Shown here: positions 33,759 to 45,600 of the stretch, in pieces | How the letters are laid out: every line of letters begins with the position of its first letter | How positions within the stretch are numbered: position 1 is the stretch's first letter | Source: Taxillus chinensis | Taxonomy: Eukaryota; Streptophyta; Magnoliopsida; Santalales; Loranthaceae | Length of the DNA stretch: 64,000 nt | Reading direction: 5' to 3' | Assembly (NCBI GenBank): GCA_023512835.1 | Contig: JAKCVP010000379.1 | Span: forward strand, 109,843-173,842 | Program-made: the position numbers and the translations under genes | Notes under the pieces: model-generated | The model's input: the letters and a program-made list of their open reading frames with translations, nothing else | Told to the model about the DNA's origin: nothing | Database searches by the model: none

Positions 33759-35045
33759 TCACAACACAGGCATGATAGTATAGTCCCCACTCGAATTAAA
33801 CTGCAGCAAAACGAGCGTTAGCATGACTCTCTGAATCTGGTTTGCAGGCGCAGCAACTTTACTTACCAGCATAACCTTGACTTCTCCCATTGTATCCTCC
33901 TCCTCCTCCTCCTCTTCTGCCTCCTTCGTGCCTGTTCCGGCAGCATCTCCAGCGATCCCATTGCCCATGTACTCTCCCCTTCCCCTCCCCGCCCAAGCCT
34001 CACCAATAGCACCATTCACACCCCCAGCACCATTAACCCAGCCCATCCTCTCGCCCATCCTCCTCTGACTAGCCCCCACATCACGCGGAGCATACACGCG
34101 TCCCCTCACACCCAACCTCTTCCCTTCGACGCCAAAGAAATCACCGTATCCGCCCGCATAAGGCATGCCCAGTACTACACTCTGCAATTTCCCGAGCCCT
34201 GCTGCGCCAACACCGTCTGCCAGTGCGACTAGACATTGCGCGAGAAAATTAGTCGATCGGTAGTCCCAGCCGACGTACGTGTTTCCTCTTAGACCGGGGA
34301 TGCCTGTGCTCCCGTTTGTATCGTCGTCATTGGCCGTGTGCGGCAGGGCAGTGAGATGCAGAGTGTGCAGATTCGTGAGCGGAGAGAGAACGTGCGGGAG
34401 GATAAAGGATAGATAGCTAAAGTAGCTTGCTGGTGTTGCGGGGAGATTGTGGGGTTGTGTATTTGGCGCGGGGGGGAGGAATAGTTTGAGCGTTTGGATG
34501 TGAGGGAGGAGATGGGGTGCTGAGGCTTGGAAAGCGGCGAGGCGGAGGGCTGGATTGTTCGAGCGTTGGCTGCCGGTTGACGAGGATATATTCGGTTTGG
34601 TCTGGTTTGTGGACCTAAAGTGCATGCGTCTGAAGAGATGGGGGACGAGTGTGTCGTTCACGCGGTGGCACGTCAGACGAAGGGAGAGGAGAAAAGGAAG
34701 TTCGGAGGGCAGGTGATCTTGCAGAGGGAAGTTATAAAGTATCTATACGTTGTTAGTGACGGGACGAATGGCGAGCAGGCTGGGTTGACGCGCCTTCCTT
34801 CGATGGTAGACTTTGGGCGGGGCATGTTTGGTACGTGCAGATGGACATGCGCTGGTGGCAGACGGATCCGGCATCATTAGATACATTAGCCACAGGCTTG
34901 TACAAGCGGCGGAGAGTGCATCACGTCTACCATCGAAGGTCAGGCTTGGTTGAGCTCATGTATGATGTACATATTGAAAGTAAGGACGTACGAGGTCGAT
35001 AAGCTCAGGTGGGAGATAGGGTGCTGTAGGATCGCTGGGCAGCAT
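33759..35045 (-). CDS. F-box protein with weak leucine-rich part
   Basis: Probable SCF ubiquitin-ligase substrate receptor; target unknown. Model: complement of 34992..35045, 33867..34742 and 33759..33800, 323 aa. Exon 1 is short and gives MLPSDPTAPYLPPELIDL. A 249-nt intron (donor GTACGT, acceptor TATAG) joins it to ILYNFPLQDHLPSELPFLLS, then LRLTCHRVNDTLVPHLF. Together these make a full F-box, which neither exon shows alone. Leu-rich pieces follow (PHIQTLKLF, LTNLHTLHLTALP), then a Gly-rich and acidic region. The last intron (33801..33866, donor GTAAGT, acceptor CAG) is 66 nt, in frame and stop-free; splicing gives VKVMLFNSSGDYTIMPVL. It diverges from the deacetylase gene. Confidence 0.75.
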
Positions 35046-35403
35046 GGTCACTGGGACACTGCAAAGTGTCACTGTCCAAGAAACCAGGATAGGCCCAATA
35101 GAGCCCAGGTGACAGCTGCAGGTACGCGGGTGGAGCAGCTCGAGGCCAAGCGTGTCAAGACGAGACGAGGTCGAGATCAAAGGACGATGACGCATGCTCG
35201 AGCAGCGCAGCGGAAGTCCGTAATTGATGACCTTCCCCGCTTGACTTATCAGCTAAGGTGTCTCCAGGGCGTCGTCACAGCGGAAGTGAGCACATGTAGG
35301 TATATAAGGCTTGGGTGCTCTTTGGAGCCTTTCTCTTCATCTTCTCCTCCTCGCCTTCCTGCAAATAGGCTAGCACGATATACACACGCGATACAGGCTG
35401 ACT
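35046..35403. promoter_or_regulatory. Divergent promoter F-box / deacetylase
   Basis: 358 bp between the two ATGs. On the deacetylase side, TATATAA at 35301-35307 lies 97 bp before its ATG, followed by a CT-rich leader. Confidence 0.5.
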
Positions 35404-36554
35404 ATGCCCGCCAAACGTAAGGTCCATCCATCCATGTCCAGTCTAGCCTGATTGGGGTTATGCTCTGGCAGCCTTGACCAGGTGGCTGACGCTCTACTGT
35501 GTACAGGTGTCCAAGCATGCATCTCCGTGGATGTTGTATGTCTCTCAGAGCTCGTATGAGTCCCCTGGCTAAAGGGTACAGGATGCCGTAGCAGGATGGC
35601 TCGGTAGCTATGGCGGCGAGGACTCGACCTCGGACATGTCTGTGAACCACGACACAACCACCCACTCCACAGTATTCAGCCTGGCTAACTCCCCTTAGCT
35701 CTCGCGGCGTCTTCGCTGGCACCATTGGTGTGCGCCGTCTTCTGAAGCTCTTCAATGACAACAGCATCAAAACGACCTGGTTCATACCCGGCCACTCCCT
35801 GGAGTCCTTTCCCGAAGAGTGCGCATTAGTCCGTGACTCGGGCCACGAGATTGGTCTGCACGGCTACTCCCACGAGAATCCCGCCGCCATGACCCTGGCG
35901 CAGCAGGATGCAATCATGGACAAGTGCGTTCGTCTGCTCACCGACTTCTGCGGCAGACCTCCCCGCGGCATCGTCGCGCCCTGGTGGGAAAGCAGCAAAG
36001 AGGGCGCAGAGCTCATGCTCAAGTACGGCGTCGAGTATGACCACAGCTACAGCCATCACGACTGTCAGGCATATTGGCTGCGCACGGGCGACAGCTGGGT
36101 GCCGATAGACTATGAAAAGCATCCCGACCACTGGATGTCACCGCTCCAAGCAGGGCAGATGACTGGCATGGTCGAGATCCCTGCAAGCTGGTATCTCGAT
36201 GACTTACCGCCTATGATGTTCATCAAGAAGTCGCCAAACAGTCACGGCTGGGTCGACCCAAAAGTCGTTGAGCAGCTGTGGAAAGATCAATTCGACTACT
36301 TTTATGAGAATGAGGAAGAGTTCGTCTTCCCCGTCACCATCCATCCCGACGTGAGTGGGCATCCCCATGCACTGAAGATGGTAGAGCGGGTCATCAAATA
36401 CATCAATAGACATGAAGGTGTCGAATGGGTGACCATGGAGCAAATCTCCGATGACTTCAAGAGCAAGAACAAGCCTGTCAAAGGGGCGTGGTTACCAGCA
36501 AAGCCAGGAGAGTTTCAAAAGAACCGCGATCTGAAGCTCGATGTAGCGCCTTGA
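35404..36554 (+). CDS. Polysaccharide deacetylase family protein (NodB/PuuE-like)
   Basis: Metal-dependent hydrolase of the carbohydrate esterase 4 fold, close to the PuuE/HpPgdA type without a signal peptide, so probably cytosolic. Model: 35404..35416, 35507..35535, 35582..35637 and 35699..36554, 317 aa. The first exons build MPAKRVQACISVDVDAVAGW, holding the catalytic and metal Asp residues, then SDISRGVFAGTIGVRRLLKLF. The metal-site His pair is in HEIGLHGYSHEN. KTTWFIPGHSLESFPEE and GIVAPWWES are further family blocks. Intron 3 starts GTCTGT; this donor is chosen because it alone restores the DISRG motif in phase. A chitin-type, peptidoglycan-type or allantoinase-type substrate cannot be told apart here. 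Confidence 0.88.
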
Positions 36555-36651
36555 ACGGATTAGACATGCATACTTCTGCCAGACTCTGTCTGTGGCTATT
36601 TGCTCTACCCATATATGCAAATGCTACGACCTCACAACTATCCACGTGGCT

Positions 36652-38947
36652 TCAGCCAGCCCCAAAGAGCTCTTCCGCGAACTCGTCTAGCTCAATAATT
36701 TTGAATCGACCAGCAAACTCTTTCTGCTTCTCCATCTTCCGCCATTCGAAGCTCACTGAAGCTCCCCAGGCCATAACCTCGACATTCCAACCGTGCTTCA
36801 GGGCGCGTTCAACCATTTTCCTAAAACCACTCGAGTACTCAGCCTCGGCAGCGTCTCCAGTGGCCAGCACCATCGTTGGACCACCCGGCACCACAGCACC
36901 AGCGGCTTTGCCGCCAGGTCCAGCCTCCACTTTCGCTTTGTCTAGAGCATGCTGCTGCGCCGGCGTGTCAATGATGGACTCGAGAATTTTAAGGTGTAGG
37001 ATTTCGTCTACGCCTTGCTCGACCCACTTGGGCTGCTGAGCGTGGGGTACGCTGTCGGAAAACTCTTCGTTGGAGTCAGATTGACTGCCACCCGACATGC
37101 CAGCAGCTCTCGCTGCAAAGCGTCTTTGGCGCTGCGTCAATTCGCGAGCCTTCCAGACCTTGTCCAGAATGCTGCAATCATAGCCAACTTGTTTCGCCTC
37201 ATCGAAGGCATCGACCCAGGGCGTGCTTCCTGCCAATACTCGTTTGGCAATCGGACGGCGGCGCTCTAGAAGCAGAGCCAGTGCATGGAATTGGGGAAGC
37301 ACTCGAGTTACTCGGGTATTTTTGGGAATGTTGCGAGCTCGCTTCAAATGATCCATGAATCCGATAAGGATGTTTGATGCATCAACAAAGACATGTATGC
37401 CATGTGAGACAGGGCGGTTGTAGGATAGCTGTAGGGGTGAGGTCAGCGATTCGCGATCCTCAGGAAATCTGTGCATTAGCTTCTGGAGCAGATCCCAATT
37501 CCGGTCGGCTTTCGACCGTGTCGTCAGAGGAACGATGTATTGACGTGATGGATCTCCGCTCACTCCAGGCGAGGGGAGAGATGATGATTGGGGGTAGTAG
37601 TTCGTGTGTGCCGGCTTGTTCTTGGTCGGCGGTATCGGCCTTGCACCACCTATAACGGGATGCGGAAGATTTGGCTTGATGCCGGAAATGCCGCTCTGAG
37701 CATACGCTGATTTTGTCTGATGGTTAGCTGTGGAGGAGATGCTGAAAGGATCGCCTAAGCGAGGGTCAGAAGTGGTCAGAATAGTGGCCATAGTGGAGGG
37801 TTCTACCATTGTATTGAGATGTGACTGGCTCCGATTTCTGTCTCGACACAGGTGGCTTTTGGGACGGCTTCACAAGCGAGCCATGAATGGTAACCGCATG
37901 ACCTGCTGCGCTTGATTTCACTGGCGTTGAAAACTTGTTCGCCGCAGCAGCAACCCTCTCGACAGCGTCGGAGATACGATCATGATCTGAGAAGCTCTCT
38001 CGGGTTTCCCGCGCAGTGGGCTTCTTTTTGTCGGGTTCCTTGGCTGTTAGTGCGGTGCCTACCTGCGTTGCAGGATCGTATAGCGAGAAGCTTGGCGGTC
38101 TATCATCCTTTGGACCTTTTGCAGCAGGTTTGATAGGCGTGGAGAAGTGACTGCTCGACTCCTTTGCAGGCAGTTTCGATGGGCTCCTTGGTACGTCTTT
38201 GCCAGCATTGGTCGTAGCAGGCATTCCAGTATTCGAGGAAGCCGGCGAACCGTGGCCAGGTCTTGGTGCAATGTTGTGAGGCAGCAAAGATCGATGTGTC
38301 AGTGCGGAATTTGCCTTTTGGCCGGTTTGCGCAGCAGCGCGGGCTTGTGACCGAGTCGTGACATTAGTCTTGGGAGAGCATTGAACAAATTCCAAAGCCC
38401 CCTTCTTGGGTGTATGTGGAGCATCCTCGGAATCGTCTGCAGAGTCTGCACCGCCTCTCTCAGCGGGAACTTTGTCCGCGTCAGAGGGCAAGTCCTTCTC
38501 AGCAGCCTTCCGAAGCTTTCGATTCCTCTTCTTGCGTTGATTTTTGGTGAGACCTGACTCATCTGGTAGTTCCTGGACCTCAGTGAGCTCGCCCCCATCA
38601 GTCTCGTCTTTCCATTTTACATTCTTCGAAGAGGCTGCACAGTACAGGGCACTGTCAGAGGCGTAATCATCCTCTCTTCTGCCCTTAGACAGCGATGACT
38701 CAAAGGTCGGGATTGAAGGCTTTGGAGGCTCTCGATCGACTCCGAGGTAGTCCCAAAGCTTGTTGAAGTTGCCAAGGCCTACACCACCCTCGTTCGCAGC
38801 TGGGTCGAGATCACTGGGTTGCGGCTTCGGGCGGAAGTGGGTGGTCGAGGCGTCGTGTCGGAGGGCTCGATCCTTGTCTTTGAGCGACTCAAGAAGCTCG
38901 TAGACTGGGGAGAAATCCCAGGTAGCGGTATTCTGGTAAGACGGCAT
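36652..38947 (-). CDS. NYN (PIN-like) domain protein with long disordered N-terminus
   Basis: Model: complement of 37807..38947 and 36652..37754, 747 aa, ATG at 38947. The intron, 37755..37806, has donor GTAGAA and acceptor CTTAG and splits the Gly codon of YNGDPF. The first 400 residues are polar and low-complexity, with basic pieces (KNQRKKRNRKLRKAAEK) and many Ser/Pro. The second half has an NYN nuclease-like core: HGIHVFVDASNILIGFMDHL with an acidic residue after the first strand, and TMVLATGDAAEAEYSSGF with the second acidic site. VMAWGASVSFEWRKM and a C-terminal Glu-rich helix follow. NYN domains are RNA-processing nucleases, and the fungal target is unknown. Its stop lies 97 bp from that of the convergent deacetylase gene. 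Confidence 0.82.
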
Positions 38948-39678
38948 ATGCAAGTCGTATTAACGTTTAAGTGAGTGGGTGTTTGTAGAGGGAGCGTGTG
39001 CAGGCCAGCGCAATCGCCACGAAAGGTAGAAGAAAACTGATAGATGGCCTGTCAATATGCAAGCGGGGTAGTGGATCCACCAGGTCCAAACCAACATGTA
39101 TTTTGCAGCTGGTGCATATTCCGAACATCTACAAGAAGGCTCAAGTTGGTGGAGGAGAATTTATAGTATGTGCGAGTGGTGACGCTCTGACAGGATTACA
39201 GCGATGGAGGGACGCATGACGACTAGAGAGGGTCAAGGTGAGGTCAGTCGTCCAGCTTGAGCTCTGACCCTGGCAGATCCCCCATCGGCGTAGATCTACC
39301 CCGATGTTCGAGAAGCCCATTGTGCCCATGGCATCTGCAGTCGACAGCCACAAGCTTGATTGAAGAGCGCATCCATTGCTTATCTCGCTCATGAAGACTA
39401 GAGTCGGCCTCGGGTGGACAGCCGGCAAGTCCTATCCAAGGACACAGCAGGAGCGCCAATCTGCTCGGAAGGCCTTCCGAGGCCACGCAGGGTAGCCACA
39501 ACGCTCTACATGGGCCGAGTCGGCCGACGACATGTAGGTGGACAGGCTGGTTGACTTGTGTTCCTTGATTCAATTCAAGTGACTTGGACGCGCTGTCAAG
39601 ATCCAGATACCGGCAGACATCGCTACTGCAGTCTGAGAGCCGACACGCGCTCGGTTTGTGCTGTCTTTACTCCTCAAG
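38948..39678. other. Divergent intergenic region NYN / FAH-domain gene
   Basis: 730 bp with no supported gene. Short frames on both strands lack motifs. Confidence 0.45.
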
Positions 39679-40478
39679 ATGCGTCAGACGCTCCGCCTAG
39701 CCTCCATCTTCTCCTCCACTCCCTCCGCCAGCTTTGTCAAGGACAATTGCCGGAAGGTGATGTGCATTGGTCGCAATTATGCGTACGTCCTGCTCTCAGA
39801 TCATCAGTCGGTCTTGGCTATACTAACATTGCTCCAAGCGATCATATCACCGAGTTGAACAACCAGCGACCCAAGCAACCTTTCTTCTTCTTGAAGCCGC
39901 CCTCCGCCCTCCTTCTACCTAATGATGGTCCTGTCCTGGCACCGAAGGGTGTCATTCTTCACTATGAAGTCGAGCTAGGTCTGATCATGGGCAAGCGGCT
40001 ACGCGACCATGACCCTGAGGACGAAGCAGGCGCCATGTCTGCCATCGCAAACTACCTGTTGGCCATTGATATGACCGCACGCAACGTGCAAGACGAAGCA
40101 AAGAAAAAGGGGCTACCTTGGAGTATAGGCAAGGGATTCGATACCTTCTGCCCAATTTCAGAGGTCATTCCCAAGGAGAAACTTCGGAACCCCTATGATG
40201 CGCAACTGAGCTTGTCGATAGATGGGCAGGTCAAGCAGAGCGACAAAGCCGAGCTGATGCTGTTTAGGATTCCCAGGATCCTGGCAGATATTAGTGCTGT
40301 CATGACGTTGGAAGAAGGCGACATTGTCCTCACTGGAACGCCAAAGGGCGTTGGTCCTGTGAAAGCTGGCCAGACAATGCGTGCGGGAATCAGTGTTGAC
40401 GGTAAGACTATCGAAGAAGGTAGCATAGAGGTCCCTGTTGAGGATAGAGGCGGGCGCTATGAGTTCAAGGAGACATGA
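39679..40478 (+). CDS. Fumarylacetoacetate-hydrolase-domain protein (FAHD1/acylpyruvase-like)
   Basis: Likely mitochondrial acylpyruvate hydrolase or oxaloacetate decarboxylase of the FAHD1 type. Model: 39679..39782 and 39839..40478, 247 aa. The first residues, MRQTLRLASIFSSTPSASF, are basic and Ser-rich, as in a mitochondrial presequence. The 56-nt intron (donor GTACGT) splits the Ala codon in IGRNYADHITELN. The metal and active-site pattern is HYEVELGLIMG (the E-x-E pair), with LLAIDMTARNVQ for the third acidic ligand. KGFDTFCPISEVIP and LEEGDIVLTGTPKGVGPV are strong family blocks. Length fits FAHD1 and yeast Fmp41. Confidence 0.93.
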
Positions 40479-40666
40479 ACTTCTAAGATGATTTGTAAGT
40501 ATGTACAAAGAGCCAAGCACTAGCATCTAAGCCATTTCGTCCATCAGTCCTTGCAAATTCATGGCAAGCCCACAAAATCACGATAAAAGGCAGTTGCGTC
40601 CCGCAATCCTGCTGCTCGTTCTTAAAGAGGACCAATTGCTGAGTATTGACAACTACGTGGACCATC

Positions 40667-42310
40667 TCAAGATTCATCTCGCGTCTGAGACGTGACTTGG
40701 CTCTTTTCCAGATCGTCTCTATCAGCAACGCCGCCTTGCTCAAGAGTCCGCGTATGATCTTTGATGAACGCGCCGTCCGCGGAGAGCTTGTCTGTCCCAT
40801 TGATCTTGCGCGCTGATCTCCGCGTTGGTCTGCATGAGGTTGAAGATTTGGCCAACCTCGGAGTGCGTTTGGCATTCTTAATCCCCCTCTTATTACCACG
40901 CTGCGCGATTGAGACATTAGCAGGAGTCGCTTGCTGCCCTACACACGACCCTCGATCAACATGGAGCACTGCAATTAGTGACTCTGAGGGTCCACCGCCA
41001 GAGACTGATCGGCGCTTCATTTTCATAGATTTGTCTTTACGGTCTTTTCGGAGTAGGGCCTCTGGATTATCTAGAACAATTGGGTGACTTGAAAGGTCGC
41101 CCAATCCTAGAGAACGGGTCACTCTGGGCTCGTAAAGAGACTGCGTGGGTAAAGGCTCCGTTTTGATCTGCGGTCCTGGCTGTTTTGACTGGGGGATTTC
41201 ATCGACTGCCACGTGTGGTCGATCAGACTCAGTTGAGCAGGTCCGACTTGAGCGGCCAACAAGCGTTTCCAGATCATGGCGTTGACAGGCAGTAGCCTGC
41301 TGATTGCCCGGTGGAAGCAGTTGCGAATCATGGGAAGTCGTAACATCTCGCATCCCGCTTTGGGACACGGGTAAGGACGTCAACTGCGCATATTGTAAGT
41401 CGTGGAACAATTTTTGCTAATTCAACTCATTAGGTCTCACCGATTGCTTTCCTAGAGCTATGCGCCGCTCGCAACTCTCGGTTCCGGGAACAGTGTTCAA
41501 ATCCATGTACTGCTGGCTTTGAAATCCCATATCGTTCGAGACTGTCTCCAAAGAGAATCGCGGAGACTGTGCGGACTCGGAAGGAGCCTTTGGCCAAGAG
41601 TGCTTAATATCTTGAGACTGAGTGGGTTCCTGTACCGACCTAGCAGCAATATTGCGGCTGCTATACTTTGCAGCAGACTCTTCGAGCTCCTCAAGCATAG
41701 CAGTGTCTGTATCTTCCATCGTATGGCTCAAGGTCGCGAGGGTGCTCACCTGCACTGGCAGTAGATGCGACACAGCGTTTGGGTCAGTCAATCCCACCGT
41801 CTGGTGTCGACCAGACTCCTGTCCCTCATGGCTGAACCTCTGTTCCAGCAGCTTCAATTTCTCTTCGGTATCATGTAAAGTGCTCAAAGCGGTTTGAAGG
41901 TGCTGCTCGAGCTGCGTAGTACGTGCGATCAGACCGTCTTGAATCTGCTTCGCACTGCCCAAGGCAGTGTTCAGGCTTGACTCCAAGTCCTTCGTCTTTT
42001 GCTCCAGGCATTCGGTGGCCGAATGGGCAGCGCGAGCTTGCTCCTGAGCGGCAGTCAGCGAACAATTGGCGGCGGTTGCAATATCGCTGGCTTTCCTTGC
42101 CAAGTTCTCCGTCTCTGTAAGTCGGGCATTGTCTCGTTCAATCGATGATTCGGATTGTATGAGTCGTTCGTCTAATGACTTGGACTTTTCGAGAAGGTAC
42201 GCATCTTGTCTCTTCAATTGGTAGATCCATAAGAGCGCGGATGGATAGTCACGGTGCCGGTCACCGGGAGACGCTTCTCCATGCTGCGCAGCACTTGTCG
42301 AAGGAGGCAT
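40667..42310 (-). CDS. Coiled-coil protein of unknown function
   Basis: I do not recognise the family. Model: complement of 41441..42310 and 40667..41383, 528 aa. The first in-frame ATG is at 42310; the frame is open a little further up but with no ATG. Residues about 20-160 are a long coiled coil (LLEKSKSLDERLIQSESSIE, then TTQLEQHLQTALSTLHDTEE). The rest is polar and disordered, ending in a basic part (KNAKRTPRLAKSSTSCRPTR). The intron, 41384..41440, has donor GTGAGA and acceptor GCGCAG. It is 57 nt and holds an in-frame TAG, so without splicing two separate reading frames appear. It lies downstream of RPA190 on the same strand and converges on the FAH-domain gene. A chromosome or septum role is possible but unsupported. 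Confidence 0.65.
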
Positions 42311-42647
42311 ATGGTTTTGGGAATGATGCGAGTTGATGTTCTCGTCTCGCACACAAGCAGTAGATCAAGCCATGCAGAGCGATCTGGGAGGGCAAGGTTA
42401 GGAACAGATGAGGTTGAGCTTCCAACTTGGACGTCAGTTACTTCTTTGACTTCACCTCAACACCTCAGTGACTACGAGTTCCTACGTTTATGCACACGGG
42501 CTTCCGTAGTTCATTGTTCCTGATGGAAGAAGATTTTTTTCTCAACAAGACTAGACATTGTTTGTGGACTCATACATCGTGAAATCTACCGACTGTGTCC
42601 CCTATGCACCTAGGTAACTCCAAATTTCCAAGAATTCAAACATCGCT
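42311..42647. other. Spacer between coiled-coil gene and RPA190
   Basis: It contains the promoter of the coiled-coil gene and the RPA190 3' flank. ACCTAGGTA occurs at 42608-42616. No gene is present. Confidence 0.45.
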
Positions 42648-45600
42648 CTAAGCAACTGGCATCAACACATCACACATGCCTGTGCCCATCCTGCCTATCT
42701 TGCCCACGGTAATGCGGCCGCTGGGCGTGTCAAGACGGTCCCGGTCACCATCGAACACGGCGTCTCTTAAAACACCAAATGTAGTCTCGAAACTCATCTT
42801 CATGAACGGGCTTGTCTTATCTTGCATACCCAGACGATTGAATGGGGAGTATCCTCCTTTCCTCGTCATGTAGTCTGCAACGAGCGTCATGTGTCGCTGA
42901 TCGACCGCGATTCCGTGGACGCCGAAAACAGCCCTCAGCTCCCGAATGATTGTCTCTCGGGCTGCTTCCACTCCGTAGGTGGTCAGCATGGCGCCGACGT
43001 CATTGGTGAAAATGCGATTAGGATCTATGCAATTTTGATAGTCGCGCACAGCGAGAAGGTTCGCGCCCTGGACGAAAATGTGCGCCGGCTTCTCATCCGT
43101 GAGAAGTTCTGCACTGATGATCCCTTCAACGTGATGGACGAGAGCTGAATTTGCTGCCTTGTTGACCAGTTGCAGAAGCAGAAGCTTCGCAGCCTCGGCG
43201 GGGAACTCTAGAGTGATCTCGCACTTGCCTCCATCCTTGGCGAACTTGAACTTCGTGATGCTCTTGTGGTGACTGAGCACACGGTTTTCTCTCTCTTGAG
43301 CTTCGGCAGTAGTGTCAGTCTTCCTCTTTCTCTGCGCATCAGGTTCGTCATCATCAGACGGAGGTGGACTGCCGCCGTAGCCTTCGTCCTCGGGGTCTGA
43401 GTTGCCATCGTCTTCCTCTTCCTCGGGTTCTCGTGCAAGCTCCTCCTCTTCCGCCTCTGGATCCTCATACGTTTGATCCTCATCCTGTTGCTTGCGTTTT
43501 TTCGCGTCTGTGGCATCGTCATCGCCTGCGTCATCATCGTCACTGTCGCCGCCTTCATTCTCGGCGTCCGGCACCTGTTCTTCCTCCTGGATTCGGCGAG
43601 AGGCTTTACCAATTTCTGGCTGAGCATCGGAGGCTCTCAAAAGCTTCTCGTCGCCCCGCTTCTTGAGGTCAGCCTTGTATGCCTTCTCAAGGATTGGGAC
43701 GAATTTCTTCTCCAGGGCGTTGGCGACGTCCTGGACAGTGATGGCATAGTCCCTAGTGTACTCTTTTGAAGGCCAGAAGTTCAGCTCAATATCATAGAAC
43801 CTGGTGCTGCCGTATCTGCCTGAACCCACACGCTCTCTGACAAGTGTCGAGTCCAAAACATCTGCGAGTTTGAGTCGCGAGATCGACTTCGCAAAAATAT
43901 TTGCATCGGTGTCACTCAGTTCGGGGTGATGATACAGCGTCATTGTGGGCGTCTTCATCTTCATACTCGCCGTCATGAGAACTTCTCGAAGACGAGGCAC
44001 ACCCAACGTCACGTTCTTAGCGGCGTGTCCAGCCAAGTGGAAGGTGTTCAACGTCAATTGTGTCGAGGGTTCTCCCAATGATTGACCAGCGACAACACCG
44101 ACAGCCTCGCCGGCTTCAACGGTGGACTTGAGATATTTCATGGCCATGACCTTTTCGAAGAGCTTTTTACTGATGGGAGGACTCATGGCCTTGAGACGCT
44201 CCTTGTTCTTATCATAGTACTCTCGCACCGCTGACCAAAATCGCTCTGATGTGCTGAAGGGGCTGGTCGTGGGTGGGTATTGCGACGTTAGAGGGTCTTG
44301 TGCTCTAAGTCCATTGCGCTTGACATCCTTCAGAATGGATTTCTGTTTCTCCACCAAGTCATGGTCCGCCACCACAGCATGCTCATCCTGTAGATTCAGT
44401 CCGTTGAAGGTAGAGACGAAGTTGTTCGTTAGGTGGTCGAAGCTCATCAACGAGGCCTGCTTTGTAATGTCAAGACCGTCTTCACCATACAGAGTCTGAA
44501 CCATGGTCCCATCTGAATCACGGACAGAACCGTCATAGTCTGCACGAAGGCCTTCCAGGCCCTTGATCAAACATCTTTGCAGGTACCCGGATCGAGATGT
44601 CTTGACAGCGGTATCAATGAGACCTTCTCTGCCGGCCATGGCGTGGAAGTAATATTCTTGCGGTCGCACACCTGTCAAGAATCGGTCGGTGATGTAGCCT
44701 CCCGCTCGAACACTGGAATCGAAAGGTTTGAAGGTCGGCAGAGACTTTCCGGAGATCATCAGAGGCACGCGTCGACCTTCCAGAGACTGCTGACCAAGGT
44801 TGCAAGAAATGAGGTTCGCATTGACCATAGAACCCTTTGCACCAGAGCCGACCATGGTCTGCATCTGATTCTTTGGGAATGTCTTGATGAGTTTGTTGGG
44901 AAGACATCCTCTTGTTATGGACGAAGTAAGTTCTCCTGCTCCACCACTCATTCGTTCGTCGAGCTGGGCTTGTTTACTATCATCTCGCATCGCTTCCTCC
45001 AGACGCATCAGAAGTTCTGGGTTGCTGGCTCTGAGCTTTTGATCGGAAAGAGAGACAAACTTGGTTGCAATCTCAAGACCAATGGTGTCGGCCTTTTTGA
45101 TTTCTGCCTTGCGGAAGGCTTCGCCCTCAGATGTGAGCACAAGATCTTCCATACCACAGGAGAAGGCCTTGACATTCAATAGCCGGGTCAAAAGACGTCC
45201 AAGAATACTAAGGAATTTTCCTGCGGTGGTATGGCCATACGTCTCGTAGATAGTGTGGATCAGACCACCAGTGCTAGGCCCGATATGCTTTTTGTCGACT
45301 ATGCCTGTGAGCAAAAGACCATCGCGAATGCGAACTTGGCCTTCCTCCGTGTCTTTGCCCCACTGGTCAGGTTGTACCGAGCATCCTTTGGTAAGGTCTA
45401 AAGGTGCACGCCCTTCAGGCTGAATGTTGGCAAGTAGTGTAGAGATGACTTGCTTGCCGGTCCACAGGGGCCGTGGTTTAATGATTGTGGGTGGAAGTAG
45501 CTGAATAAGGTCCGAAGTCGTGTGGCCTGCTTCCGGTCGAAGCGATGAGTAAAGGATCTCGTGGTACTCGTCTCGAGTAAAGAAACAATCCAGACTGGTC

